The notes under the pieces are model-generated. The model worked only from the letters and a program-made list of their open reading frames with translations, was not told the origin of the DNA and did not search any database. Positions 21,947 to 33,900 of a stretch of DNA of 64,000 nt are shown here, piece after piece. Origin of the DNA: Haematococcus lacustris (lineage: Eukaryota > Chlorophyta > Chlorophyceae > Chlamydomonadales > Haematococcaceae); contig JASKMD010000029.1 of assembly GCA_030144725.1 (NCBI GenBank), positions 7,947,446 through 8,011,445 of the forward strand, written 5' to 3'. The position numbers were made by a program, and so were the translations under genes. The number at the start of each line of letters is the position of its first letter. Position 1 is the first letter of the stretch.

Positions 21947-24900
21947 ATGCAGTCCAAGCAGCAAATGCACGCCAGCAGTCGCTCTGTCCGGCTGTTGGGA
22001 CGGGGCGGGAGATGTTTACTAATGCGTGTGCTGAGACCCAGCGATGCGTGTTTAACTTCACCACGCCCACAGCTCCTGAACTCAGCATGTGGTCGGTCAG
22101 CGCAGTCCGTGTGTTTGCAGCCAAACCCAGTGTTTTACGCTGCCTCGCCAACAGCAGGCTACAGCTCACGCGCGCTGGCTGGCAGAAACATTTTCCAGCT
22201 AAGAGCAGCGGTGGGCACAGCCCAGCTGGCACCAGTCGAAGTCACGCCAGCGATTGAGCTGCCCACCAGCGATGAGTCGGACAAGCTGCTGCGCATTCGT
22301 CACAGCGTGAGAGCCTCCCTCGCGCAGCCTAGCACACATGCACCACACACGTGGCAGGTCATCACCACTTACCTGTGACTGTGCTACTCTGCAGTGTGCC
22401 CACATCATGGCCATGGCTGTTCAGCGGTTGTACAAAGATGCACAAGTGACCATTGGCCCATGGATTGAGCGGGGCTTCTACTACGATTTTGACCTGACAG
22501 CGCCCCTGACTGACAAGGAGCTGAAGGCGATCAAGAAGGAGATGGCAGCAATTGCAAGAGCAAAACTGCCCTTCGTCAAGGAAGAGGTACTGATCGCTTG
22601 CTTGCAGCATGGGTGTAGCTGGCTCATGGCCTACTTCGTGCAGCCCTGCCTGTCACAGCTTGCAGCCTGATACTGCAATGCTGTGGTGTTGGGAGCATGC
22701 AGTTGAGTGCCTCTGGGGCAGAGGAGCGTATCAAGGCAGCTGGTGAACCATACAAGCTGGAGATCCTCCAGGGCATTCTTGCCAAAGACCCATCCGCAGC
22801 CATCACCATTTACCACGTGGGGGAGACTTCGCATCCCATGCATTGGTACGGCAGCTGGGCATGGCATGTTAAGCTACCCTTGCCACGCCTTGCACCTGCC
22901 GATGTCAATGGTGTGACTGCCACGGTCCTCCCAGCCTTTATGTGTTTGTGTCAAGATACCGTGGCCCAGTGAACCACACGTGCTTTGCATTACTCACATG
23001 TGCCTGCAGGTGGGACCTGTGCGCTGGCCCGCATGTGGCTAACACAGGGGACATCAACATGGACGCAGTGGCGCTGGAGTCTGTGGCCGGTGCGTACTGG
23101 CGAGGCGATGAGAGCAAGGCCAAACTGCAGCGGGTCTATGGCACAGCCTGGGAGACCCCTGCTCAGCTCAAGGCGTACACAGCGCTGAAGGAGGAGGCGG
23201 CTCGCCGCGACCACCGCAAGCTTGGCCAGGAGCTGGACTTGTTCAGCATTCAGGAGTCAGCAGGTGGGGGTAGCAGCGTAGGATGCAGGCGGGGCATGCC
23301 GCTCTTACACAGGCAAATGATTTGTTCAGCATTGGCCACAGTGGGAGGGCCTGCACAGCGGTGTTGTGGCTGGGTAGACAGCTGGGTATGGAACGCAGTG
23401 CACTCTTAAGGTCCGCTTGCTCCTCCCTTGCTCGCATGGCTAAAGAGGACTACTACCGATTGACCTTGGCAGTGCCAGCCCCCCTGAGCCCTCTCTCTCT
23501 CCTCCCAGAGTGGCCTGATATGGCTGTGTTGAGTGCAGGTGGGGGGCTGGTTTTCTGGCACCCAGCTGGCGGCCAGGTCCGGCACCAGATAGAGAGCTTC
23601 TGGAAGGAGCTGCACTTGCAGCGCGGCTACCAGATGGTCTTCTCCCCCCATGTTGCCCGCGTGGGGCTCTGGAAGACCAGCGGGCACTTTGACTTTTACA
23701 AAGAGTCCATGTTTGACCAGATGCAAGTGGAGAATGATGAGTACCAGCTGAAGCCCATGAATTGCCCGTTCCACGTGGGCATCTTCAAGCAGGGCTACTA
23801 CTCATACAAGGACCTGCCAGTGCGCATGGCTGAGCTGGGGACTGTGTACAGGTGGGTGGGGAGTGGGGAGGGCATGCTAGGCAGAGGTACTTGGTGCAGT
23901 GTCTCCTACTGGATGTGCTATCCGGCTTGTGGTCAATCACCTTCACTTTCTCAGTAGTGCTGCATGGTGGTGTTGTCTGGGGAAGGTCCAGCATGCAAGG
24001 CGTGTGGCACGTCAGGCAGCAGCAATGTCATAAATCAACAATAACAGGCAAGTATACAACAACTGCATGGCATTTAGGTCTGTGCTTTTGCCAGATACCT
24101 GAGGGTTTGAACGTCATGGTCGTATGGCCTTGCATGGCTGCATGCAGATATGAGCGGTCAGGCACCATGCATGGGCTGTTCCGCGTTCGTGGCTTCACCC
24201 AGGACGATGCTCACATCTTTTGCTTGCCGTCACAAGTGGCAGGTGTGCCACACATGCTGGAGACAGGCAGAGCTCACTCCCAGGCCCAGCCCCTGCCCTC
24301 ACCTTGCAAAGGGTCAAGCCCCTGTGTGCAGCTTATGGAGCAGGCTAGGAAGTGGCCCACAAGCTCAGCACCCTACCTTACCTCTCACTTTGGCTCCCTG
24401 CACTCAGCACTGGGTGCACCTTGGCCCTCCTAGCAGTCTGTAAAGAACCAGCACCAACTGCCTGCCTGTCTGATGCCCTGTTTTTCTTCAGAGGAGATTC
24501 GTGGCGTGCTAGATCTGGTAGAAGAAGTGCTGTCCACCTTTGGCTTCACCAAGTATGAGGTCAACCTGAGCACTCGGCCTGAGAAGTCTGTGGGTGGGTG
24601 CATGTCGGGCACTCATAGGGCAGTCATGCTGGTCATGCGAAGGCAGTGCAACCTAGGTTTGTGTGTAAGGGTTTAATTGCCTGGTACCCTGCATGCACAG
24701 AGAATGCTCCATATTCAGGGGACTCAGCAGCTAGCGTGGGCATGATGAGCATGCACTAGGTTGAGCTGGCCCAGGTGGGGTAGGTCCTGGTGTACATGAA
24801 TGAGTCAGCTGATGTTAGCCCCTGCATATGTATTACTGCAGCTATGAGGAAGCTGGTGGGAAGTGGTGGCTGTTGCTGCGCCGATGCCCCACTGGTGCAG

Positions 24901-27032
24901 GCGATGACAAATTCTGGCAGCTCTCTGAGGACTCCTTGAAAGAGGCGCTGCAGTCTAAGGGCTGGGATTACAAGGTAGATGCCGGTGGCGGCGCCTTCTA
25001 TGGTCCCAAGATTGACATTAAGATCCAGGACGCTATTGGCCGCAAGTGGCAGTGCTCCACTGTGCAGCTGGACTACAACCTGCCAGACAGGTGCTGGGCT
25101 GGGCTGGCCTGGGGTGGGCTGGGCTGGGGTGGGGTACAAGGGTGCACAGAGTTTACGTAAGCATCAGGGTTGGCTGAGGTTGGGAGTCAGCCAGCAGGGG
25201 TGGGGTAGGGCGAGATGTGCAGGAGGCGTTGACAGGGGAGCCAAGGGGGCAAGCTCTTAGGGGCAGGGCTGTGGCAGTCTGGTCCAGGACACCCTGGCAG
25301 CAGGATGTCAGGTGCAGGTAGGGAACAAGGGAGCTGCCCAAGGCTCCCTCCCTGCCCCTGACTGCACTGCTGAGAGCATGATCAACATCAGATGCTCCTA
25401 TACCCAGAGCCCACAATGGGTCTGTTCTCTATGCAGTCCCTGTGCTCTTCTTCAATTACAGGAAAGGCTAGTAGAAAGGTCAGCAGGCTAGACTCCTCGC
25501 GCTGGTGCATGCCACACTACGATGCAACAAAGCATGGTTTGGCACAAAAGCTGTTGTATATACACCTGACCATCCTCAACCGCCTGCGTTTACGGCATTG
25601 CTGCATAGCTCTTGCCTTGTTGTACGTCACCAGGTTTGACATCGCCTACGTTGACGAGCACAACAACAAGCTGCGGCCCATCATGATTCACCGCGCCATC
25701 TTTGGCTCTGTGGAGCGTTTCTTCGGCATCTTGATTGAGAACTACGCCGGTGCCTTCCCCCTGTGGCTGGCACCCATGCAGGCAAGCAGGCTGGCCACCT
25801 AGCTGGCAGAGTGTGCATGCACAGGCACATGCAGAGGCAGGATCACAGTGATGGGCTGCTTAACCAGGCCAGATGATGCGCGTACCCTTGTTGAAGGACA
25901 AGGCTTTGCCTTGCGATGTGGACAGCAGCCTGCTTTGATACTCCCTGCTTGTTCTGCCAGGGCCGCTGCGATCATGTCCAGTTGCTTTGTGTGGGGAGAA
26001 GGACGCAATTGCTTTGTGTGGGGAGAAGGACACAACTGCTGTGTGGTAAGAGTGCTGCATGTTGTACTGGCGCTCAGGTGCGCTTGCTGACAGTCAATGA
26101 TGAGGTGCTGCCTTACGCCAGCAAGGTGCTGGCGGAGATGAGGCGGTTTGGGATCCGAGCAGAGATCAACGGCGGGGCCTCCATCTCCAAGCTGGTGCGC
26201 ACAGCCACCAAGGCCAAGACACCGGTCACCTGCATCATTGGCAAGCAGGTGGGTCGGGTCAGCCATCTTGCTGTGGCAGCCCAAGGTGCAGTGTGAAGGT
26301 GATGGACGGCATATGCATACGCTGGTTATGCATGGGTGCTGTGGTAGCAGGAACCATGTATTGCTGGGTGAGTGGTGCGGATTGCGGTGGCATGGCATCC
26401 TTGCCGCTACACGTGCTATGGGATGACCACTAGATGATGGCTACACCAAGTAATCAAAGGAGTATCAGTACACATGTGTGTTGGCAAAGACAAAGGCAGC
26501 TTGGATGCGGGCTGTTCTGCTACGGCTATGCTGCCCAGCCAGGCCAAACAATCCTGCTAGGCTATTCTGGCCTTACCTGGTGTTGACATTGAGCATGTCA
26601 AGCAAGTTGGCTACACCTGAGCATACACATGTGCGTCGTCCTAAGCTGGCAGGCACTGGTACCACACAGGCAAGATGCTGATTTACCACAGATAGCACAG
26701 CATAGCAGTAACCCAGAATGGCAATGCTCTGGCCAAACAGTGTACATCAGCAAAGGAGGTGTCATGACCTGACAGCGTGCTGCCTTCCATTGCCTCGCTC
26801 ACGACCTTCATTCTCCATGGCTGCCCTGCACTTGCAGGAGGTGCTGGACGGGACCCTGAGTGTGCGCTTGTATCAAGGCAACAAGGAGATCGGTGCGCTG
26901 CCACAAAGTGAGGTCATTGCGCGGGTGCTGCAAGCCGTAGCTATCAAGGGCGACTTCAAGAGTGACCCAGCCAGCCAGGCCAGAGAAGCGGCGCCCGCAC
27001 GCGCCCTGCACCTCGAGGCCAGCGTGGAGTGA
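21947..27032 (+). CDS. Threonyl-tRNA synthetase, organellar
   Basis: Eleven exons: 21947-22306, 22395-22586, 22703-22845, 23010-23263, 23539-23851, 24148 to about 24236, about 24491-24593, 24901-25090, 25634-25781, 26078-26248, 26838-27032. Charges tRNA-Thr with threonine. The Ser/Arg-rich leader of ~100 residues is a likely plastid or mitochondrial presequence. The editing (SAD) domain shows [14 protein letters not shown] and [11 protein letters not shown]. The class II core has motif 1 around [17 protein letters not shown], zinc/threonine-site residues in NCPFHV, motif 2 in [20 protein letters not shown] and motif 3 in [16 protein letters not shown]. The anticodon-binding domain carries [18 protein letters not shown] then [14 protein letters not shown]. 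The intron after 25781 has a GC donor. The junction of exons 6 and 7 is uncertain by a few codons. No TGS domain is seen, as in plant organellar forms. Confidence 0.93.
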
Positions 27033-27391
27033 AAGGAGCCAGGGAGGTGTGCTCAACTGTCCCGACTGTTGATAAGCCGCCAAGGGGCGCGACCAGGGCG
27101 CGTGGTCGGGCGTTTGCTCGTTACTTTTATACCCGCTGACTGAATGACGCGCAAGAGCTCTAGAACTTTGCTGGCGCCAACACAGCATCAATCTAGCCAA
27201 AGCAAGTTGCAGTGTCCCTGCAGTTGTTACTGCCGTGCTATTGATTACTGTCAGTTTAGACAGCTTAAATCAGCAAGTACAGTGCAGTAATGGATAAATT
27301 GTAGTGGGTACCATTTCCGCTCCACTCGGATGGATGGCGACCTGATGCGCCCACCATCACGGCCTCCCCGCTTGGATGGTGTTGCTGAATC
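27033..27391. other. Intergenic, no gene seen
   Basis: 3' flank of ThrRS. No open frame with recognisable content. Confidence 0.4.
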
Positions 27392-28287
27392 CCAGAGATG
27401 CCGCCAAAAAGGAAACGTAAGCGCCCCGTCACCCCCGCACAGAGTGCAGCCGGTAAGCCACTAAGCTCGACGGAAGGCTAGGCACGCCCCTCACGACGCG
27501 ACGCAGTGTGCACCACGCCACATTGCGATTCCATGTAAGTCATGAGGATGAGGGGCAGCATGAGGATGAGGGTCAGGGACAGGGTGAGCAGGAAGTGATT
27601 GCAGAGCGGCGCCAAGTGATCAATGCTGCCTTTCGTGCCCTTGTGGAAGCAGCGCGGCCTGACCTCAGCCCAGCTCAAGTCGATGCAGTGGTGGCACAGG
27701 TCAACCAGCGCATGACCACGAGCAGCATGCAGTCCTGGGTCCAGCCTAGGTCCGCAGACTGGGTACCCCCAGCAGGCCAGGTCAACCACCGGCTGTTGCG
27801 CCCAGCCTGGAGCCTGCGGCACGCTAAGTGTGTGCGGGGCCTGAAGTGGTGCCATGAGGTGCCGCCCAACCCCCCTCCCCCTCCCCTCCCCCAGCCCCCC
27901 TTGCCCAGGACCCTCCTGCCCCTGCCCAGGCCCTCCTTGCCCAGGAGCCAGCTGCCCAGCCCCCTCCCCCTGCCCAGGACCAGCCCCCTGCCCAGCCCCC
28001 TGCCCAGCCCCACCTGGCCCAGTACAGCGACCCCAGGCCCCCCCATGGGGCAGGTGGCTGGACCGGGACACCAGCCCGTGCCTCAACTTCCAGCGCATTG
28101 GGGAGAGCAAGCAGCGCCCCTGGAGTTGTGCAGCTGGAAGGGCCTGAAGGCCCTGCCCCCCATTGGCAAGGAGTACCATCAGCGCTACAAGCTGGTCAAT
28201 GACCGGCTGCTCAAGGTCAGGCAGAGGCTGCACCGGGCTGCAGAGTACCGGCGGGGCATTGATGGCCGGGCCCGCAACAATGCGTAG
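27392..28287 (+). pseudogene. TnpB/Fanzor-like nuclease gene, internally deleted (family C)
   Basis: Begins at 27392 with MPPKRKRKRPVTPAQSA, a strongly basic nuclear-localisation-type N-terminus; a stop follows after ~27 codons. A long frame from 27508 to 28287 then carries a charged helix (VINAAFRALVEAARPDLS), GWVPPAGQ-like DWVPPAGQVNHRLLRPAWS, RGLKWCHE and a Pro/Leu-rich tract. In a shifted frame it reads GRWLDRDTSPCLNFQRIGES, the RuvC-III site with a diverged NAALN. The end is PLELCSWKGLKALPPIGKEY and a longer basic tail (HRAAEYRRGIDGRARNNA) than family A. RuvC-I is absent. It looks like an old, deleted relative of the other copies. Confidence 0.5.
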
Positions 28288-28499
28288 GCCCTGGTAGTTT
28301 GCACAGGCTGGTAGCATTTCAAGCATTAAGCTGTTAGTTTTGGTGGGGTGCCCAGTGGTCATGGGGTTTGCCCAGAACGTGCCATCGGTGTGGGATTTGC
28401 AGTCATCAAGGGTGCGACCGAGGATGCTACAACATGTTTGTAGTAGCTGAGTGAGATTACCCACAGTCAAGCATGTTGTTCCTTGTTGAATGAGTTTTG

Positions 28500-28616
28500 T
28501 TTGGCTGGCTAAAGATCGTGATGTTGAACCATCAACACATCAGGTATGGCTTGTCGAGTTCAAGCATTACAAAAGTTGTGACCCCGCCAGCTTCACTGAC
28601 GAGGTTGACTTGATTG
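28500..28616 (+). repeat. ~110-bp direct repeat, left copy
   Basis: GGCTAAAGATCGT, ACCATCAACA, GCTTGTCGAG and a perfect 39-bp core (28577-28615) recur at 30757-30863. The right copy is the immediate upstream region of ODA1. The pair brackets the nuclease gene at 28815-30323. Confidence 0.8.
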
Positions 28617-28814
28617 GAGTATCACGGAGTATCATGGAGTGTCATCCATTTACTTTAACGATAGGAGCCTTGCTGTGCATTCTTTGCTGGTGACAGAAAT
28701 CCGCGCACAGGAAAATCCAGGAAAAACAGTTCTTGCAAACAAACAAAACCAATTTTCGCGTACTTGTGGCGGCTTAACGATTTTGCTTTCTATGGCTAAG
28801 AAAAGAGACGAACC

Positions 28815-30323
28815 GTGCCTAGGCCAGTGCCGGAGGACCCGGACAGTGACATTGAGGATCGCGCCGAGGCACTACAGCCAGACCTCACCGAAGCGCAGCG
28901 AAATAAAAAGGTTTCCGGAGAGGCCCGCGGTGCCCGCGATAGGGACAACACATACCACGGCAGGAAGTGTAAGCTAGCCCACCTCATCGACCACTTGCCG
29001 CAAGTGCTTGGGGATGCCTTCCTGGCCGACGCGGTGCAGCCACGAGTGGAGGCCAGCAGCGAGCGGGCGGTGCTCGCTAGTCTGCTGTTTGGCTTACTCG
29101 TGCGCGGCTTTTTTACCATTCACGTAGCCGACTCCCTCGGCCTGCACGACCAGCCCGTGTACACAGACATTCCAGTCTCCCAGGCAGCCATCCCGGACTT
29201 GAGCTGCAGGAACCTGTTCCTGCAGCTGTGCCGCGGCTTGCCCGGAAACGGCGCGAGCACTCGGCCTAACGCGGCAGTGGCCGCCGTGCTGGCAGCGCAC
29301 CCTGACCTCCGCGCCCGCCTCGCAGCAATCCCTCGCCACCCCTCAGACACCAACATGGTGGACCACGTCGGCAAGCAGCTGGAGACAGCTTTCAGCAACA
29401 TGCTCACGCTGCTCTTCGCTGGCAGACTCAAGAAGTCGGTGTCCCTGGCCGGAGCCAAGGTCCTGGTGGGCACGAACGAGCACCAGCGGAGGTTTGGGTT
29501 TAGGGGGCTGGGTGGTGGGCCTAACAGCCTGGTCAAAGCGGCAGTGCACCTATGTGCGCCGCATGGTGTGCGGGCTGGACGTCAGCTGGCTGTTGGAGGA
29601 GGGTGGGGTGGTGCCAAGCAGCAGTGGCCGGACCGTGTCCTGGCACTGGCCTATGGGGCTGCTGGCTTCAGTGGCAGCGGCAGCATTGGTTGCAGGGGTG
29701 TCCCGGTCAGCCAGATGCTGAAGGAGGCGCTGAGGCAGTTCCCAGCAGGGCGAGTGCTGATGGTTGATGAGTTCCGCATAAACCGGCTACAGCAACCCCA
29801 GTGAGGCCCTCCCTGGGCAGCCGCCTGAGTCCTTCAGGTGAGAGGGTCAGTGGGGGAGGGTCAGGGTAGTGCTGGGAGGTGGTGGAGTCAAGGTGGCTTG
29901 GTAGGGTCAAGATTGGGAAGGTAAGGAAAAAGCTTACAAGTGTGCATTGCCCCATGTGTCCATGCAGGTGGCTGCGGCCAGTGTACAGCTCGGCGAAGCG
30001 ATCCCAAGTCAGGGGTTTGATGTGCTCAACAAGCAACAACATCAGGTAAGCACTGGCCTGGCACTGCACATGTGCATGGCCGCATATCCCACATGAAGTG
30101 ACACATGACACATGGCACATGACTTCATGCATCTCCCACACCCATGTGCAGGTTCTATGACCGGGACGTCTCAGCCGCGCTAAACATCCGCCGCTGTGCA
30201 GTCGGCCCAGGCCCACGCCCCACTGAGCTGTGCTACTGGGATGGCCGCCCAGCCTTGCCAAAGCCAGGCCAGCCAGGCCAGGAGTGGGTGTACTTGCGTG
30301 ACAAGGCCCTGCTACGTAAGTAA
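28815..30323 (+). pseudogene. TnpB/Fanzor-like nuclease gene (family D), frameshifted
   Basis: Frame opens at 28815 (MPRPVPEDPDSDIEDRAEA); an alternative upstream start is MAKKRDEP at 28794 in another frame. About 220 residues of helical N-terminal domain follow (LAHLIDHLPQVLGD, KQLETAFSNMLTLLFAGRLK), a size that suits the recognition lobe of TnpB-like proteins. After a probable intron come YVRRMVCGLDVSWLLEEG, GRVLMVDEFRINRL at about 29753-29785 (the VDEFRTS motif), then a one-base frameshift. The remainder is on exons at 29968-30045 and 30152-30323: RSQVRGLMCSTSNN, then FYDRDVSAALNIRRCAVG, an intact RuvC-III D-R-D-x-x-A-x-N-I motif, ending WVYLRDKALLRK. It is the longest relative here but is broken in the zinc-motif region. 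It would be a host-domesticated or recently decayed element. Confidence 0.55.
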
Positions 30324-30756
30324 CGGCGCAAGTGGCGGCAATAGCCAGCTACAGCAAGACAATTCAAGAAACCAGGATACCAAACCCCTCACAAAGGGGA
30401 TGTGTGTGAGTAAGAGCTATAGAGTAGGGTAGAGCTCTTGCTAGTAGTAGCCTGGAGGCACACACACCAGAAGGCTGAGCTGAAGTGGGCATTAGGCACA
30501 CTGTCAGTAGCCTTTACAATAATGATCTCGCAGCCTGTGTTTGATTACAACTCATGCTTTATTTTGTTTATTTATGTTGCATGAGGGCTGTATGCACTAC
30601 AACTTGGAGTATCATGCTTGGAGTACCATCAGGGATCAACATCAGGGATAGTCTTTCTGTCAGTTGGGACCGGCTAAAAGTAAGACAGCAGCGCGGGTAC
30701 CATGTTGCAAAATAACAACTAAAATCTTATACCGCACACATAGACAAAGACAAGCC

Positions 30757-30863
30757 GTAGCCTGGCTAAAGATCGTAGACCATCAACAAATTAGGTAGAG
30801 CTTGTCGAGCATACTTACAGAAGCTGTGACCCCGCCAGCTTCACTGACGAGGTTGACTTGATT
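30757..30863 (+). repeat. ~110-bp direct repeat, right copy (ODA1 upstream region)
   Basis: Right copy of the repeat at 28500-28616, ending 57 bp before the ODA1 start codon. Perfect 39-bp core at 30825-30863. Confidence 0.8.
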
Positions 30864-30920
30864 AAACTATCCCGCTGTTCTCACCACCCTCGGTTGTCGC
30901 GGGGAAGACCGCTGATTGAC

Positions 30921-33900
30921 ATGTCCGCTTGCTCAGCGCTTGAGCAGCAAGTCAGCGAATGGCAGCAGCGTATCAAGGCAATGGAGGGTGTACGCAATGC
31001 GGAAGTGGATGAGGAAGCGAAGACATTGGCGCACCAGCGCCAGCAAATTGAACTGCTGCGCAAGGAGAATGCCAGGTTGCAAGAAGAGCTTGGTCAGGGC
31101 CCACAGGTGCTGGGGCACCCTTACTATCTCTCTCACAACAGGCTATCTTAGCTGCAGCCCTGTTACATACAAAGCACGCTCTGTTGCAGGCCATGGGATC
31201 AGCACAGCAGGAGCGGGTTGAGAAGCTGCAAGACCTGATTGAGACATACAACCGTAAGGTACTGTCCACTGGGTATGAAGGCATGCCTACTAGTTTCCCA
31301 TGTGCAACCTTCACCTCAGGATTGCTGCCTTGCGCCATAGATTGAAGTAGAGAGCCGGCAGGTGGAAGCCATGAACCAGGAGCTGGAGGTCACGCAAGCC
31401 AAGGTGACGCTGCACTACTATTAATGCTATGCGGTGTAGCAACAACACAAGCTGGAGGGTGACAGCTAGGTAGAAGTCAGGACCAAACCCTGGCTGGTTG
31501 ACGATGTCCGTCCCTCGTCCCTCACTAGGGCTTACATTAGACGGGCATTAGACATGTTCCCATGCACATGGCAGGGGCGCCTTCCACCTACACTATTGCC
31601 TGACCCCTGTGACAGGGCTATAGTCTGGAGTTGGCATGACGGACATGCGCTGTAAGCTAATGACGGCTTCAGTGGGGACACACACTACTGTGCCACAGGC
31701 TGCCGCTGCTGCTGGCTCTTGGGTGGCTGGTCTCGCAGCCGCTTGTAGCCCAGGTCGGGGTACTCCTTGCCTCTCGGCTGGCAGCTTACTTGTCCAGGTC
31801 TAGCCACCACCACCACCACCACCACCACCATAGAGGATGCAAGTCCAAGGGCTGAATGATGTGAAAGGAATGCTACAGACATGGGGAAGCATAACACACC
31901 ACAACATTTGCTGGGTCCCACGGCCTAGGCCATGGCGTCTGCAGCCTTTGCTCCAATCTGCTCACAGCAGCATAATAGACATCAGGTGCACAGCCTGGTC
32001 ATGGGCTTAGCCTGAATTGCCTCAGCTTACCCAAGCCACTTGCCGGGCCACTGTGCCTTGTGGTTTGCTCTGACACCGCCATACCACAGGGCCATGGCTT
32101 AGGTTCATAGCATGATTCAAAGCCACCGCCCCCTTCCTGGGGTCTGAGGCTCAAGCTGGGCTCGCCACATCCCTGCTGATGCACCTGGCTGATGCATGAG
32201 CCTAAGGTGCCCCACACCAATCCCTGCCTCCTGGTGTGCTGCTGAGCACCTGCTGGCCCTGCCTTCTGCCCCATGGGTTTGTAGCCATGTAGAGGAGGGA
32301 TCCACACTTCTCCCAAGGGCAGGCAGCTGAGGCGAACTTAATCATCTCAGGTGCAGCTCAGATGCCTCATGTACCAGATCTGTCAACTCCCACACCCTGA
32401 CTGGGAATATGGCCTGTATGTATTGTCATGCTGGTGTTGGTCAAACATGGGCAGGGGCAATGGATTCCTGCCTAGAAGGAAGGGTCATCCCAGCTCCGTT
32501 GTCAGACCTCTGCACAGGAGCCACCCCTGCGCCCTGACCTCAGGTGCTTGACCTGCGCCGACTCACAGGCGGACCCCAGTCAGCTGTGGAGGCATCCCGT
32601 CAGGCTCTGAAGACACGACAGCTGCTAGAGAACAGGCTGGAGCAGGTGCGTTGAGAAGGCTGCAAACAAACTGTTGTGGTGGAGGAGCAGTGTTGCAGCA
32701 GCAGGGGATGGGGCAGGGCGGATGGGGATGAAGCTGTCAGAGCAGATCGAGGCAGTGTGGTAGAAGATGGGTATAGGCTATGTGACCGTGACACTTTTGC
32801 ATCTAGTTGCTGGCATGAAGTGATGCCTTGTGAGGGCAGCATGCAATGCATGGGAAGGCCGGAGCATGACCAGCTTGGCAGTCAGCTTGAGCCCGGGCAC
32901 ACATCAGAGCATCGAGCAATGGCAGCATCACAGGCACTTTGCCCTCGACATGCATTGGAAGCTGTGCCTTGGAGTGCGTAACAGTGTGGGGACTGTGTGC
33001 CATGATGCCCTTAGATGGAGAGGCGTTTCTGTGAGACACTGGCCAAGAACAACGAGCTACGGGCGGAGATTGAGTCGCACAATAAGGACAGAGAGGCATT
33101 TGAGCAGGTAAGGGCAAGTGCACTGAACACCAACCAAGGTGGCTCAGTGGGTCTGCCACCCTAATGACGCCGCCGTCGTCAAGTCGCCCGCATTACCCTT
33201 GGCAAGCAGCGTCCCCGGGAAGACCACTATGAGTATGGGTTGATGTAGCTTGCTGCCACCTCTCTGCCGCAGCTTTGCCAGCGCCTGGAGCGCGACATCG
33301 CGTCTCGCCAGGCCGAGCTAGATGCCGTGCGCGCAGCCATCGCAATCGCCGACGAGGCGCGTGTCAGCGCCCGTCGTAGCGCCACAGCGCTACAAGTCGC
33401 CAACCAGCGAGAGGCCGGGGCAGCCGAGGAAGTGCTGAAGTCTCTAGCTGACTGCCAAGGCGCCGACAAGCAGCTGCTGCTGGTAAGCCGCAATGGTGCT
33501 TCCATGCTAATGCCACTGCTTGACATCCAGGTTATATACCTGTTCTGCTGCCCTCCTCTTTCTGCTTCTCCTAGCCGGGCACCATTAGAGGGTTACTGCA
33601 CTGCTAAGCGTGCAATAAACCTCACCTTGTCCTGAGCCTGTTTGAGTGAATGCTGCAGGGTGTAGAGGCTGTGATGTCGACCTCCTGCTCTACAGGCCCA
33701 AGCCCAGCGGCTAGAAGCCATGACTGCTGCAGGCAGTGCCGACTCTTCACCTACAGCCTCCCAGCTGCCCAGTGCAGCCCAGTGTCAGCAGCTCATCAGC
33801 CAGCTGCTGGCCATTACTGGCATCGGGGATCAACACTTGCGGCAGCCCAAGACGTTCAACAGCAAAAACCATACCTCCAGTGAATCGCTGCAGCAGCTGG

